The position numbers were made by a program, and so were the translations under genes. Shown in pieces: positions 25,528 to 34,861 of a stretch of DNA of 64,000 nt. This stretch comes from Terasakiella pusilla DSM 6293. GTDB lineage: Bacteria > Pseudomonadota > Alphaproteobacteria > Rhodospirillales > Terasakiellaceae. The number at the start of each line of letters is the position of its first letter. Position 1 is the first letter of the stretch. The notes beneath the pieces were generated by a model. It was not told the DNA's origin and did no database searches. It saw nothing but the letters and a program-made list of their open reading frames with translations. Where the stretch lies: the NCBI RefSeq assembly GCF_000688235.1, contig NZ_JHYO01000010.1:1-64000 (forward strand), given 5' to 3'.

Positions 25528-26622
25528 CTAGGCGTTTAAATCTTTCATTTGATAGGACTGCACTTTGGAACTGTCCATGGACAGCACACGTTTGTTAAGT
25601 GCTTCCATCGTCATCAAACCACTTTGGGTATCCAGTGATCCCGCAACCGCTGCCCCATTGACCGCCGCCATACTGAGCGCTGTCCAGATGGTCTTTTTCT
25701 GCACCAAAGCGGCAACGAAGGTTGCGTTAAACGCATCCCCCGCCCCAATGGTTGATTCCACCACACACGGCACCGACTTGCGGAAGTGGATCACATCTTT
25801 ATTCGCCAGATAGGCCCCTTCCGCGCCATTGGTCACGATCAGATATTCACAGCCGATCTCGCTGACAAAATGGACCAGATCAGACAGTTTCATCTTGGCG
25901 CGATTTTCTCCGATACCATGCTTCAACAGTTCCGGTGCCTCACCGTCCATAAAGGCATCCACATCATGGACCGCCAACAGCCCTTCCGCGAGGGCCGCGG
26001 CCTCCTCCTGGTTGATGGCCAGCAGGTCAACATATTGCAAAGCTTCCAGTACTTGTTGGCGGCGGCGGCGCAATTGACGAATGCCGGGGTTAGCCGCCAC
26101 ATAAGCGCCCGCTTTTTTTGCCAACTCGACGATCTTGGGGAAGGCATCCGCGGATTGTGAACTGAGTGTGGAGACATAAACCAGATCGACCCCGTCAAAC
26201 ATATGCGGTTCAATCTCGCTGGCTTTCAGGCTGGTATTTGCCCCGCGATGGACAAAAATTCCGGCGTTGCGATCATGGGAAGACACGACAACGGATTTGC
26301 CCGTCTGTTCTTCCGGTGTCTTCATCACATAGCGGGTGTCGACCTTTTCCTGCGCCAAACGGGCGAGTACCCGATCGGCCTCCACGTCCGTGCCCAGTTT
26401 CAAAACACTCCGCACATCCATGCCCATGCGGGCCATGGCAACGGCTGCGTTACAGGCCCCCCCGCCAATATGGGTTTCAACGCGGGTGGCTTCGACTTTT
26501 TTGCCCTGCTCCATCATCAGATAGGAGTTTGTGGCATTTTTCATCGTTATACATTCAATATCCGCCGTGTCGATGGAGGTAATCACATCGATGGTCGCGC
26601 CACCTATTACCAATGCCTTCAT
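25528..26622 (-). CDS. PfkB-family carbohydrate kinase
   Basis: A 364-aa ribokinase-fold kinase. The first PfkB signature region GGGACNAAVAMARMG (about residues 53-67) and the second, STIGAGDAFNATF (about 290-302) with the catalytic Asp in GAGD, are intact. An arginine cluster (RQLRRRRQQV, about 182-191) inserted mid-protein is unusual and may bind phosphate or nucleic acid. The substrate is unknown. It follows the methylglyoxal synthase gene by 15 nt in the glycerol region, so a triose- or sugar-phosphate role is plausible but not shown. Confidence 0.87.
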   Translation of the reverse strand: MKALVIGGATIDVITSIDTADIECITMKNATNSYLMMEQGKKVEATRVETHIGGGACNAAVAMARMGMDVRSVLKLGTDVEADRVLARLAQEKVDTRYVMKTPEEQTGKSVVVSSHDRNAGIFVHRGANTSLKASEIEPHMFDGVDLVYVSTLSSQSADAFPKIVELAKKAGAYVAANPGIRQLRRRRQQVLEALQYVDLLAINQEEAAALAEGLLAVHDVDAFMDGEAPELLKHGIGENRAKMKLSDLVHFVSEIGCEYLIVTNGAEGAYLANKDVIHFRKSVPCVVESTIGAGDAFNATFVAALVQKKTIWTALSMAAVNGAAVAGSLDTQSGLMTMEALNKRVLSMDSSKVQSYQMKDLNA

Positions 26623-26637
26623 AGTTGATACTCCTGT

Positions 26638-27105
26638 TCAGGTTTCTGTCAGTTCGCGGTTGAGATACGAGGTCCAGTTGGCGATCCGCCCGTCAAAAGA
26701 GCGATGGGCAAGATCGGCAAAATCGGGGCTGGAAATCAGCAAGTCCGCCGTTGCCGGATTACACGCCAGCGGCACATCATAAAGGGTCGTTAGACGCACC
26801 AAGGCTTTGACGTCCACGTCATGGGGCTGCGCCGTCATCGGGTCTTGAAAGAACACAAGCAAATCCAGTTTGCCTTCGCAAATCATGGCACCCAGCTGTT
26901 GATCCCCGCCCAACGGGCCGGATTGCAGGGCTGTAATATGTAAATCGCCATGGGCCATGCGTAAGGCTTTAGTTGTTGTGCCGGTGGCAAAAAAGCAATA
27001 GCCCAACAATGTTTCTTTATTGCGGCTGACCCAATCGACCAACGTCTGTTTCATGGCATCATGAGCGACCAGACCAATGGATAAAGGTCGCGGCTGGCTA
27101 GTCAT
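26638..27105 (-). CDS. mgsA: Methylglyoxal synthase
   Basis: A 155-aa enzyme that eliminates phosphate from dihydroxyacetone phosphate to give methylglyoxal. Family motifs are intact: GLVAHDAMK (about 11-19), ATGTTTKAL (about 40-48), SGPLGGDQQLGAMI (about 62-75) and FFQDPMTAQPHDVDVKALVR, which contains the catalytic Asp. The gene lies between glpK and the PfkB kinase. In that position it may relieve accumulation of DHAP and restore phosphate when glycerol is taken up too fast. No glyoxalase gene is in the window. Confidence 0.95.
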   Translation of the reverse strand: MTSQPRPLSIGLVAHDAMKQTLVDWVSRNKETLLGYCFFATGTTTKALRMAHGDLHITALQSGPLGGDQQLGAMICEGKLDLLVFFQDPMTAQPHDVDVKALVRLTTLYDVPLACNPATADLLISSPDFADLAHRSFDGRIANWTSYLNRELTET

Positions 27106-27195
27106 GCGCGGGTTCCTTTAGGCAAAGCGGTAGCGTTCAGAAAGATCAGCATCATTCCTCCATACACTCAATTTAAGGGTCGTCAGATCAGGGGA

Positions 27196-28695
27196 TCACT
27201 CGGCCTGTGACAAGGTCCGTGAAATACAATCACGCCAACGCGCGTATTTTGTTTCCCTGACGTCTTCACTCATTTGTGGGGCGAAGCGATGTTCCAGCGC
27301 CCACAGTTTCGCAAATTCCTCCGGCTCCGGCAGGACCCCTGCATGCAGGCCCGCCATATAGGCAGCGCCCACGGCTGTTGTCTCCAAGATCGTCGGACGA
27401 TCCACGGGTGCGCCGATGATATCTGCCAAAAACTGCATGGCCCAATTGGACGCCGTCATGCCGCCATCTACGCGCAAGATGGTTTCTTGCCCGTTGACGT
27501 CCTGCCAATCTTCATGCATGGCTTCCAGCAAATCGCGGGTCTGATAGCCGACACTTTCAAGGGCAACGCGGGCAAATTCCGCCGGGCCAGTGTTGCGTGT
27601 GATGCCATAAATCGCCCCGCGTGCATGGGCATCCCAATAAGGCGCGCCAAGGCCGGTAAAGGCGGGGACAATGATCAGATCTTGAGTGTCATCGGCCTGT
27701 TCTGCCAAGGCTTGGGTCTGGGCCGCATCATCAATAATCTTAAGCCCATCGCGCAACCATTGCACCACAGCCCCTGCAATAAAGATGGAGCCTTCCAACG
27801 CATAGCTTGGTTTGCCGTTGATCTGGTAAGCCACGGTTGTCAGCAAACGATTTTTGGATCGCACGATCTCTTCACCCGTATTGAGCAAGGCAAAACAGCC
27901 CGTGCCGTAGGTGGACTTCATCATCCCCGGTTTAAAGCAGGCCTGACCGACAGCCGCGCTTTGTTGATCCCCGATGGCCCCGCCTATGGCAATCGATGCG
28001 CCAAAATAGGACGCATCGATTTGCCCGTAATCAGCAGAACTGTCTTTGACTTCCGGTAAAAGGGTTGCTGGGACGTCCAACATTGTTAAGAGGTCTTGGT
28101 CCCAGCAACCACGCCGGATATCGTACATCATGGTGCGCGACGCATTTGTTGCATCGGTCGCATGAACTTTGCCATTGGTTAAGCGCCAGATCAGCCATGT
28201 CTCAACGGTGCCGAACATCAGCTCCCCCGCCTCGGCCTTTTCTCGCACGCCGTCTACATTCTGTAATACCCAACGCACCTTGTTGCCGCTGAAGTAAGAA
28301 TCGATCAACAGGCCGGTTTTTTCCATGACCATTTCTTCATGGCCTTGGGCTTTCAACTCCGCACAAATGGCAGCGGCACGGCGATCCTGCCAGACAATCG
28401 CATTGTGGACGGGCTTACCTGTTTTGCGATCCCACAACACTGTGGTTTCACGTTGGTTGGTAATGCCTGCGCTCGCAATCTGGTCCGCTGTCAGATTTGC
28501 TTTTTCCAAGGCCTCGCGGCACGTCGACACGGTGGTTGTAAACAAATCTTCCGGGTCATGTTCAACCCAGCCGGATTTTGGGAAATGTTGGTCAAAATCC
28601 TGTTGGGACACAGACACGATCTGCAAATCTGAATCAAAGACAATTGCCCGCGTTGAGGTCGTGCCTTGGTCAATTGCCAGAATATACTTTTTCAT
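27196..28695 (-). CDS. glpK: Glycerol kinase
   Basis: A 499-aa FGGY-family kinase phosphorylating glycerol to glycerol 3-phosphate. The N-terminal ATP-phosphate loop [13 protein letters not shown] is at about residues 7-19. The glycerol-specific segment [11 protein letters not shown] (about 42-52) follows, with [16 protein letters not shown] (about 81-96) and the C-terminal FGGY signature region [20 protein letters not shown]. The length is typical. It is downstream of the glycerol ABC transporter genes after a 147-nt spacer that contains a stem-loop, and probably shares their transcript. Confidence 0.97.
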   Translation of the reverse strand: MKKYILAIDQGTTSTRAIVFDSDLQIVSVSQQDFDQHFPKSGWVEHDPEDLFTTTVSTCREALEKANLTADQIASAGITNQRETTVLWDRKTGKPVHNAIVWQDRRAAAICAELKAQGHEEMVMEKTGLLIDSYFSGNKVRWVLQNVDGVREKAEAGELMFGTVETWLIWRLTNGKVHATDATNASRTMMYDIRRGCWDQDLLTMLDVPATLLPEVKDSSADYGQIDASYFGASIAIGGAIGDQQSAAVGQACFKPGMMKSTYGTGCFALLNTGEEIVRSKNRLLTTVAYQINGKPSYALEGSIFIAGAVVQWLRDGLKIIDDAAQTQALAEQADDTQDLIIVPAFTGLGAPYWDAHARGAIYGITRNTGPAEFARVALESVGYQTRDLLEAMHEDWQDVNGQETILRVDGGMTASNWAMQFLADIIGAPVDRPTILETTAVGAAYMAGLHAGVLPEPEEFAKLWALEHRFAPQMSEDVRETKYARWRDCISRTLSQAE

Positions 28696-28781
28696 GTCCC
28701 TGTGTCCTGACGTTAAAACTCAATTAATTGAGGTATTTTATATAAAAATGAATAACTTAAAAATAGATTAGATCCGCGACG

Positions 28782-28814
28782 GGTGGCACACAAATGAGCC
28801 GGAAATGTGCCACC
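28782..28814 (-). other. Intercistronic hairpin between glpV and glpK
   Basis: A perfect 9-bp stem GGTGGCACA / TGTGCCACC with a 15-nt loop, about 28 nt after the glpV stop on the minus strand. No T-tract follows, so mRNA stabilisation or attenuation after the highly expressed binding protein is more likely than full termination. Confidence 0.6.
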
Positions 28815-28842
28815 ACGCCCACGGGTGACAGAAGCTTAGAGG

Positions 28843-30561
28843 TTACTTCTGCCAGGATTTGATCAGCTCGTCATAGTCAACAGTGACAGGTGTCGGCTTC
28901 TCGTTGTCCAGTTTCGGCTTCGGAGAACCCGGCTGAGACAACCAATACTCACGAGATTTTTTCTCGTTCAGTTTCGGACCGATATCGCCCTGCACGCCTG
29001 CACGTTCCAGACGAGACAACACTTTATCCTGTGCTTCAGCCAAAGCATCCATTGCTTCTTGCGGTGTTTTCTGACCGGAAGACGCGTCACCGATATTTTG
29101 CCACCACAGTTGTGCCATCTTCGGATAATCCGGGATGTTTGTCCCTGTCGGGGACCACTGAACACGTGCCGGTGAACGATAGAATTCAACCAGACCACCC
29201 AGTTCAGGGGCACGTTTTGTGAAGGACTCATGGTTGATGTCTGTGTCACGGATGAAGGTCAGACCCACGTGGGACTTCTTCAGGGATACCGTTTTAGACA
29301 CAACAAACTGTGCATAGAGCCAAGCTGCTTTCGCACGTTCTGTCGGGGTGGACTTCATCAGCGTCCAAGACCCAGCGTCCTGATAGCCAAGCTTCTGGCC
29401 TTCTTCCCAGTACGCACCCTTCGGGGACGGGGCCATACGCCATTTTGGTGTGCCATCTGCGTTTACAACCGGCAGACCTTCTTTCACCATGTCAGCGGTG
29501 AAAGCTGTGTACCAGAAGATTTGCTGAGCAACGTTACCCTGTGCCGGTACCGGCCCCGCTTCAGAGAACACCATACCTGCAGCAGACGGTGGTGCATATT
29601 TTTTCAACCAATCCACATATTTGGTGACGGAATAAACAGCAGCCGGACCGTTGGTCGCGCCGCCACGTTCAACGGAAGACCCAACCGGACGGCTGTTTTC
29701 GTCTACACGAACGCCCCATTCATCAACCGGCAGACCGTTCGGTTCGCCTTTGTCGCCCGCACCTGCCATGGACAGCCACGCATCGGTGAAACGCCACCCC
29801 AAAGACGGGTCTTTCTTACCGTAATCCATGTGACCATAGACGGTTTGACCGTCGATTTCTTTGATATCGTTGGTAAAGAACTCAGCGATATCTTCATAAG
29901 CAGACCAGTTGACCGGAACACCAAGGTCATAGCCATATTTCGCTTTAAATTTCGCTTTAATGTCCGGGTTTGTGAACCAGTCGTAACGGAACCAATAGAG
30001 GTTCGCAAACTGCTGCGTCGGCAACTGATACAGTTTACCATCCGGGCCAGTTGTAAAGGATTTGCCGATAAAGTCGTCAATGTCCAACATCGGGTTGGTC
30101 ACGTCTTTACCTTCACCCGCCATCCAGTCTGTCAGGTTGCGCACTTGCTGATAGCGCCAATGTGTCCCGATCAAATCTGAATCGTTGACGTACGCGTCAT
30201 AAATATTTTTGCCGGACTGCATTTGTGTTTGCAGCTTTTCAACCACATCACCTTCACCGATCAGGTCATGGGTGATTTTGATGCCTGTGATTTCCGTAAA
30301 GGCTTTTGCCAATGTCTTGGCTTCATATTCGTGTGTCGCAATGGTTTCGGACACAACGTTGATTTCCATGCCTTTGTACGGTTCTGCCGCTTTGATAAAC
30401 CAATCCATTTCCTTCAGCTGGTCATCTTGGGACAAGGACGACGGCTGGAATTCTTCCGCCACCCATTTTTTGGCTTCATCCATACCGGCAAATGCCGGTG
30501 ATGATGCCAAGCCTGCCAGAATTGCGGCTGTCGCAACTCTAAAAGCGAGTCTTTTTTTCAT
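28843..30561 (-). CDS. glpV: Glycerol ABC transporter, periplasmic binding protein
   Basis: A 572-aa extracellular solute-binding protein with a Sec signal peptide; probable cleavage is after Ala25 (SPAFA before GMDEA). The mature part resembles the family-1 (maltose-type) binding proteins and the long GlpV of Rhizobium leguminosarum, including YGHMDYGKKDPSLGWRF (about 245-261) and DAGSWTLMKSTPTERAKA. The gene order matches the rhizobial glp transporter operon, which is the main reason for the name. It lies 66 nt downstream of the small membrane-protein gene glpU. Confidence 0.9.
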   Translation of the reverse strand: MKKRLAFRVATAAILAGLASSPAFAGMDEAKKWVAEEFQPSSLSQDDQLKEMDWFIKAAEPYKGMEINVVSETIATHEYEAKTLAKAFTEITGIKITHDLIGEGDVVEKLQTQMQSGKNIYDAYVNDSDLIGTHWRYQQVRNLTDWMAGEGKDVTNPMLDIDDFIGKSFTTGPDGKLYQLPTQQFANLYWFRYDWFTNPDIKAKFKAKYGYDLGVPVNWSAYEDIAEFFTNDIKEIDGQTVYGHMDYGKKDPSLGWRFTDAWLSMAGAGDKGEPNGLPVDEWGVRVDENSRPVGSSVERGGATNGPAAVYSVTKYVDWLKKYAPPSAAGMVFSEAGPVPAQGNVAQQIFWYTAFTADMVKEGLPVVNADGTPKWRMAPSPKGAYWEEGQKLGYQDAGSWTLMKSTPTERAKAAWLYAQFVVSKTVSLKKSHVGLTFIRDTDINHESFTKRAPELGGLVEFYRSPARVQWSPTGTNIPDYPKMAQLWWQNIGDASSGQKTPQEAMDALAEAQDKVLSRLERAGVQGDIGPKLNEKKSREYWLSQPGSPKPKLDNEKPTPVTVDYDELIKSWQK

Positions 30562-30627
30562 TAGGATATACCTCCACTGTTTTACATTTATTCTGTGATT
30601 AATCGTTCACAGTCTGCACTTTTTTCA

Positions 30628-30912
30628 TCAAACCCAGCGAAACACTGATCCGGCATAGATGAAACATACTCCCAACGCTCCCCAGAGGGGGCCGCCGATG
30701 AAACCAAGCCACCCCAGACAAATAAAAGCGCTGCCGAGAAGGGAAATAAACAATCTGTCCCCGCGTGTGGTTTCAAAACGCAAGATGCCTTTACGTGGGA
30801 CTTGCGGTGACACCACACACCAAATGGTCATAGAGATCAGAAATGTTAAAATAGTCAGAAAGAAAACGGCCGTTTGCCAGGTCCACGCCATCCAGTTTAA
30901 ATCTAGATCCAT
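30628..30912 (-). CDS. glpU: Small membrane protein of glycerol ABC operon (DUF2160)
   Basis: A 94-aa protein with two to three membrane helices (about residues 8-32, 52-70 and 73-90) and a central loop with PRKGILRFETTRGDRLF. The size, the loop and the position between permease and binding-protein genes match GlpU/DUF2160, a conserved but functionally undefined component of Rhizobium-type glycerol transport operons. The ribosome site GGAGGAG precedes the ATG at 30912, and glpQ ends 14 nt upstream. It may be an accessory membrane subunit. Confidence 0.88.
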   Translation of the reverse strand: MDLDLNWMAWTWQTAVFFLTILTFLISMTIWCVVSPQVPRKGILRFETTRGDRLFISLLGSAFICLGWLGFIGGPLWGALGVCFIYAGSVFRWV

Positions 30913-30926
30913 AACGTTTCTCCTCC

Positions 30927-31781
30927 TTACACGCGGCCCAGGGCAAAGCCCTTGGCGATATAGTTACGCACAAACCAGATCACCAACGCCCCCGGAATGA
31001 TGGTCAGGATCCCGGCTGCCGCCAACACCCCCCAGTCAATCCCGGCAGCCCCGACCGTCCGGGTCATGGTCGCGGCAATCGGTTTTGCATCAACAGATGT
31101 CAAGGTACGCGCCAACAGCAATTCCACCCAAGAAAACATGAAGCAGAAGAACGCAGCCACCCCGATGCCCGATGCAATCAACGGCATAAAGATTTTCACG
31201 AAAAATTTCGGGAAGCTGTAGCCATCGATATAGGCGGTCTCGTCAATCTCTTTCGGGACGCCAGACATAAAGCCTTCCAAAATCCACACCATCAGCGGCA
31301 CGTTAAACAGACAGTGCGCCAAGGCAACCGCGATATGGGTGTCAAACAACCCGACCGAGCTATAAAGCTGGAAGAACGGCAAAGCAAAGACAGCAGGCGG
31401 GGCCATACGGTTGGTCAGCAACCAGAAGAACAAGTGCTGATCGCCCAAGAAGCGGTAGCGAGAAAACGCATAGGCCGCAGGCAAGGCAACCGTAATAGAG
31501 ATGATCGTGTTCAACACCACATAGGTGATGGAGTTGATATACCCGCTATACCAACTCGGGTCGGTAAAGATGGTGATATAGTTCTGGAATGTCAGATTAT
31601 CGGGCCACAGGGTAAAAGTGGACAGAATTTCTTCATTCGTCTTCAGGCTCATGTTCAACAGCCAATATAAGGGCAGCATGAGGAACACGAGATAAGCTGT
31701 CATCACCAGACCACTTTTGGAGATACCCAAACGTGACAGCAGGGAGACATTGTTTTTATGGGTCAGGGTTGCGCCACTCAT
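30927..31781 (-). CDS. glpQ: Glycerol ABC transporter permease
   Basis: A 284-aa inner-membrane permease of the MalG type with six predicted helices. The cytoplasmic EAA-like loop that contacts the ATPase is visible around residues 180-200 (GVPKEIDETAYIDGYSFPKF). MAPPAVFALPFF (about 132-143) is typical for this permease class. Its ATG shares one base with the glpP stop, so the two permeases are translationally coupled. With GlpP it would form the transmembrane channel for glycerol. Confidence 0.93.
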   Translation of the reverse strand: MSGATLTHKNNVSLLSRLGISKSGLVMTAYLVFLMLPLYWLLNMSLKTNEEILSTFTLWPDNLTFQNYITIFTDPSWYSGYINSITYVVLNTIISITVALPAAYAFSRYRFLGDQHLFFWLLTNRMAPPAVFALPFFQLYSSVGLFDTHIAVALAHCLFNVPLMVWILEGFMSGVPKEIDETAYIDGYSFPKFFVKIFMPLIASGIGVAAFFCFMFSWVELLLARTLTSVDAKPIAATMTRTVGAAGIDWGVLAAAGILTIIPGALVIWFVRNYIAKGFALGRV

Positions 31782-32653
31782 TATTTGGACTCCCCTTTAT
31801 CGTAGTTTGTCATGATTGTGTACAAAGCCCAGCTGATCAGCAAAATAATCAGGAAGTAGATGATGGAGAAAGCAGCAGCCGGACCAAGGTCAAACTGACC
31901 GATTGCCATTTTCACAAGATCGATAGACAACAAGGTTGTTGAGTTCCCCGGTCCACCGCCTGTCACCACCAACGGCTCGGTATAAATCATAAAGCTGTCC
32001 ATAAAGCGCAGCAGGAAGGCGATCAACAAAACGCGCTGCATCTTCGGCAATTCAATGTAACGGAAGGTGGCCCAACGGCTCGCCCCGTCAATTTTCGCCG
32101 CCTGATAATAGGCTTCAGGGATAGAGGCCAAGCCCGCATAGCACAACAACGCAACCAGTGAGGTCCAGTGCCAGACGTCCATTGCAATGATGGTCGCCCA
32201 CGCATCGAAAATATTTTGAGTATAGTTATAGTCGATCCCCATCCCATTGAGCGCCGCGCCCAACAAGCCGATATCTTCACGGCCAAACACCTGCCAGATG
32301 GTGCCGACAACGTTCCAAGGCACCAACAGCGGTAAGGACATCAACACCAGACTAACCGGCACGCCCCAGCCCTTTTTCGGCATGTTCAGCGCAACGAAAA
32401 TCCCCAGCGGAATTTCAATCGCCAAAATAATGCCGGTAAACATAAACTGACGGATCAGGGAATTGTGGAAACGTTCCGATGTGATCATTTCCTGAAACCA
32501 TTCGGTCCCGACCCAGAAAAAGGCGTTGTTGCCAAAGGTATCCTGTACGGAATAGTTCACCACCGTCATCAACGGAATGACCGCACTAAACGCAACCAAG
32601 ATCACAACGGGAAGAACAAGGAACCACGCCTTATTGTTAAAGGGTTTATCCAT
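31781..32653 (-). CDS. glpP: Glycerol ABC transporter permease
   Basis: A 290-aa permease of the MalF/UgpA type with six helices. The EAA loop reads LASIPEAYYQAAKIDGASRW (about residues 177-196), followed by ATFRYIELPKM. The preceding DVWHWTSLVALLCYAGL segment is typical. The start codon shares one base with the glpT stop and the stop shares one base with glpQ, giving a tightly coupled ATPase-permease-permease chain. It is the heterodimer partner of GlpQ. Confidence 0.93.
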   Translation of the reverse strand: MDKPFNNKAWFLVLPVVILVAFSAVIPLMTVVNYSVQDTFGNNAFFWVGTEWFQEMITSERFHNSLIRQFMFTGIILAIEIPLGIFVALNMPKKGWGVPVSLVLMSLPLLVPWNVVGTIWQVFGREDIGLLGAALNGMGIDYNYTQNIFDAWATIIAMDVWHWTSLVALLCYAGLASIPEAYYQAAKIDGASRWATFRYIELPKMQRVLLIAFLLRFMDSFMIYTEPLVVTGGGPGNSTTLLSIDLVKMAIGQFDLGPAAAFSIIYFLIILLISWALYTIMTNYDKGESK

Positions 32654-33735
32654 TACGCTGCCTCCCCATCAACGATCCAGCCACCTTGATAGACATTCAC
32701 CCGCGTCGGATCGAAGGAGACGCGATTGACGCGCTCACTGATCGGCTGGCCTTCCGGCACGGTAATATTAATTTCACGACCAAAGAAGTCCGCGCGCACA
32801 ATCTTATAGCGCCCGACATCTTCAACCCGTTTAATGGTGATCGGCAGCCCCTCGCCACCTTCATGCAGCGATGTAAATTCTGGGCGCACACCGATTTCCA
32901 CGTTCGATCCCGACATGCCTTTATAGCCATAGTTCAACTGGATCGTTGTCCCTTCAATGTGGGCTTGATTACCTTCCACATGGGCGGGAATGACGTTCAT
33001 GCCCGGTGAGCCGATAAAGTAGCCGACAAAGGTGTGTTGGGGGCGTTCAAACAATTCCTGCGGGGTGCCCATCTGCACCACATCACCTTCGTACATAACC
33101 ACAACTTTATCGGCAAAGGTCAGCGCCTCTGTCTGATCGTGGGTCACATAGATCATGGTGCGATCCGTTTTCTTGTGAAGCGCCTTTAACTGCATGCGCA
33201 ACATCCATTTAAGGTGCGGATCGATCACGGTCAGCGGCTCATCAAACAGGATCGCCGACACATTTTGACGCACGAGGCCACGGCCCAGTGAAATTTTCTG
33301 TTTCGCATCCGCCGTCAAGCCACGGGCTTTCTTGTTCAGCTCCCCCGTCATTTCCAGCATTTCAGCGATATCGCGCACACGCTGATCAATGGTCTTGGCG
33401 TCATGTCCGCGGTTTTTCAGCGGAAAGGCCAAATTGTCATAAACCGTCATGGTGTCATAAACGACCGGAAACTGGAACACTTGCGCGATATGGCGCTTTT
33501 CCGTCGGTAGGTTGGTCACATCTTCGCCATCAAACAGCACGCTGCCTTCACTTGGCGTCAACAGACCGGAAATAATGTTCAACAATGTGGATTTGCCACA
33601 GCCGGACGGACCAAGCAACGCGTAAGCCTTGCCGTCTTCCCACACATGGTCAATTTTTTTCAGCGCATAATCCGACGGGCCGGATGGATGCGGCAAGTAG
33701 CTATGTGCCAGATTTTTGAGATGAATCTCAGCCAT
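32653..33735 (-). CDS. glpT: Glycerol ABC transporter ATPase GlpT, degenerate LSGGQ signature
   Basis: A 360-aa MalK/UgpC-like ATPase. Walker A is canonical (GPSGCGKST), the Q-loop (VFQFPVVYD), Walker B (AILFDEP) and switch His (IYVTHDQTEAL) are intact, and a C-terminal regulatory beta domain is present (about 240-360). The ABC signature, normally LSGGQ, is replaced by LTADAKQKISLGRGL. The neighbouring GlpS has the opposite pattern. In a GlpS-GlpT heterodimer this would leave one fully canonical and one degenerate ATP site. The name follows the rhizobial operon; this protein is unrelated to the E. coli GlpT antiporter. Confidence 0.92.
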   Translation of the reverse strand: MAEIHLKNLAHSYLPHPSGPSDYALKKIDHVWEDGKAYALLGPSGCGKSTLLNIISGLLTPSEGSVLFDGEDVTNLPTEKRHIAQVFQFPVVYDTMTVYDNLAFPLKNRGHDAKTIDQRVRDIAEMLEMTGELNKKARGLTADAKQKISLGRGLVRQNVSAILFDEPLTVIDPHLKWMLRMQLKALHKKTDRTMIYVTHDQTEALTFADKVVVMYEGDVVQMGTPQELFERPQHTFVGYFIGSPGMNVIPAHVEGNQAHIEGTTIQLNYGYKGMSGSNVEIGVRPEFTSLHEGGEGLPITIKRVEDVGRYKIVRADFFGREINITVPEGQPISERVNRVSFDPTRVNVYQGGWIVDGEAA

Positions 33736-33750
33736 TTTTCATCCTCCCTG

Positions 33751-34836
33751 TTATGCCGCTGCAAATTCTGGTGCAGCGATCAAGTCTTCCTTATCATCAA
33801 AGACATATAGATTTTTCGGATCCACATAGAGATCAATGTGCGAGCCCAGTTCCGGTTCACGCACCCCATGGGTCAACGCAACCCATCGGTCGTCGCCATG
33901 TTCCACATGGACAAAGCTTTCCGACCCCGTAATTTCTGAAACCGCGACTTCGACACGGAACGAGACGGCCTCCCCTTCCGGTTTATCCAGCCAAAGATGG
34001 TCCGGTCTGAACCCGGCCAGCATCTGACCATCCGCCAAATCCGCAAGCGCGCCTGTCGCAGGTACTTTCTGACCTTCCCCAAAGACCAGCTGCGCACCTG
34101 TCTTGGACATACGCACAAAATTCATAGGAGGGTCAGAGAAAACACGCGCCGTTGTTGCATCGATCGGGTTGCGATAAACAGACAAGGTTTCCCCAAACTG
34201 GGTCACACGCCCTTCCCACATACAGGAGACATTGCCGCCCAGCAGCAAAGCTTCAGTTGGCTCGGTCGTCGCATAGACAAAGACAGCACCGCTTTCGGCA
34301 AAGATACGCGGAATTTCAGCGCGTAATTCTTCGCGCAATTTATAATCAAGGTTCGCCAGCGGCTCATCCAACAGGACAAGATCGGCCCCTTTCACCAAAG
34401 CCCGCGCCAAGGCCGTACGCTGTTGCTGACCACCGGACAGTTCCAGCGGTTTGCGATCCAGCATTGGTTCCAGCTTCATCAGGGCGGCGGCTTCGCGGAC
34501 CTTTTCATCGATTTTTTTGGGATCAACCCCTTCAATACGCAAAGGGGATGCGATATTTTCATAAACTGTCATCGCCGGATAGTTAATGAACTGCTGGTAC
34601 ACCATGGCAACATTTCGTTTTTGCACCGGTCTGCCCGTGACATCTTCGCCATCCCACAGCACACGACCCGATGTTGGCTTGTCCAGCCCCGCCATCAATC
34701 GCATCAATGACGTTTTACCAGACAGGGTCGGCCCTAACAGCACATTCAAAGACCCTTTTTCCAACGTCATCGTAACCGGATGAATATGGGTATCCCCATC
34801 CACCACTTTAGCTACGTTATCAAGAGTTAACGTCAT
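33751..34836 (-). CDS. glpS: Glycerol ABC transporter ATPase GlpS, missing switch histidine
   Basis: A 361-aa ATPase partner of GlpT. Walker A is the unusual but consensus-compatible GPTLSGKTS (residues 35-43). The signature LSGGQQQR is perfect and Walker B reads LVLLDEPLANLD. The H-loop, normally VTHDQ, reads YATTEPTEA, so the switch histidine is replaced by threonine. A C-terminal OB-like regulatory domain is present (about 240-355). It lies 25 nt after glpD, with glpT 15 nt downstream. The combination of a good signature with a poor H-loop mirrors the defect in GlpT. Confidence 0.92.
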   Translation of the reverse strand: MTLTLDNVAKVVDGDTHIHPVTMTLEKGSLNVLLGPTLSGKTSLMRLMAGLDKPTSGRVLWDGEDVTGRPVQKRNVAMVYQQFINYPAMTVYENIASPLRIEGVDPKKIDEKVREAAALMKLEPMLDRKPLELSGGQQQRTALARALVKGADLVLLDEPLANLDYKLREELRAEIPRIFAESGAVFVYATTEPTEALLLGGNVSCMWEGRVTQFGETLSVYRNPIDATTARVFSDPPMNFVRMSKTGAQLVFGEGQKVPATGALADLADGQMLAGFRPDHLWLDKPEGEAVSFRVEVAVSEITGSESFVHVEHGDDRWVALTHGVREPELGSHIDLYVDPKNLYVFDDKEDLIAAPEFAAA

Positions 34837-34861
34837 TTAATCCTCACTGTTTCCACCGCTT

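Noticed and set aside
28782-28814. TGGCAC-type sequence before glpK as a sigma-54 promoter
   Set aside because: The GC of the possible -12 box is one base out of register with GG, and the sequence is fully explained by the perfect hairpin.
29230-30180. Plus-strand 316-codon frame antisense to glpV
   Set aside because: Mirror frame of a confidently identified binding-protein gene; no domain and no start context.
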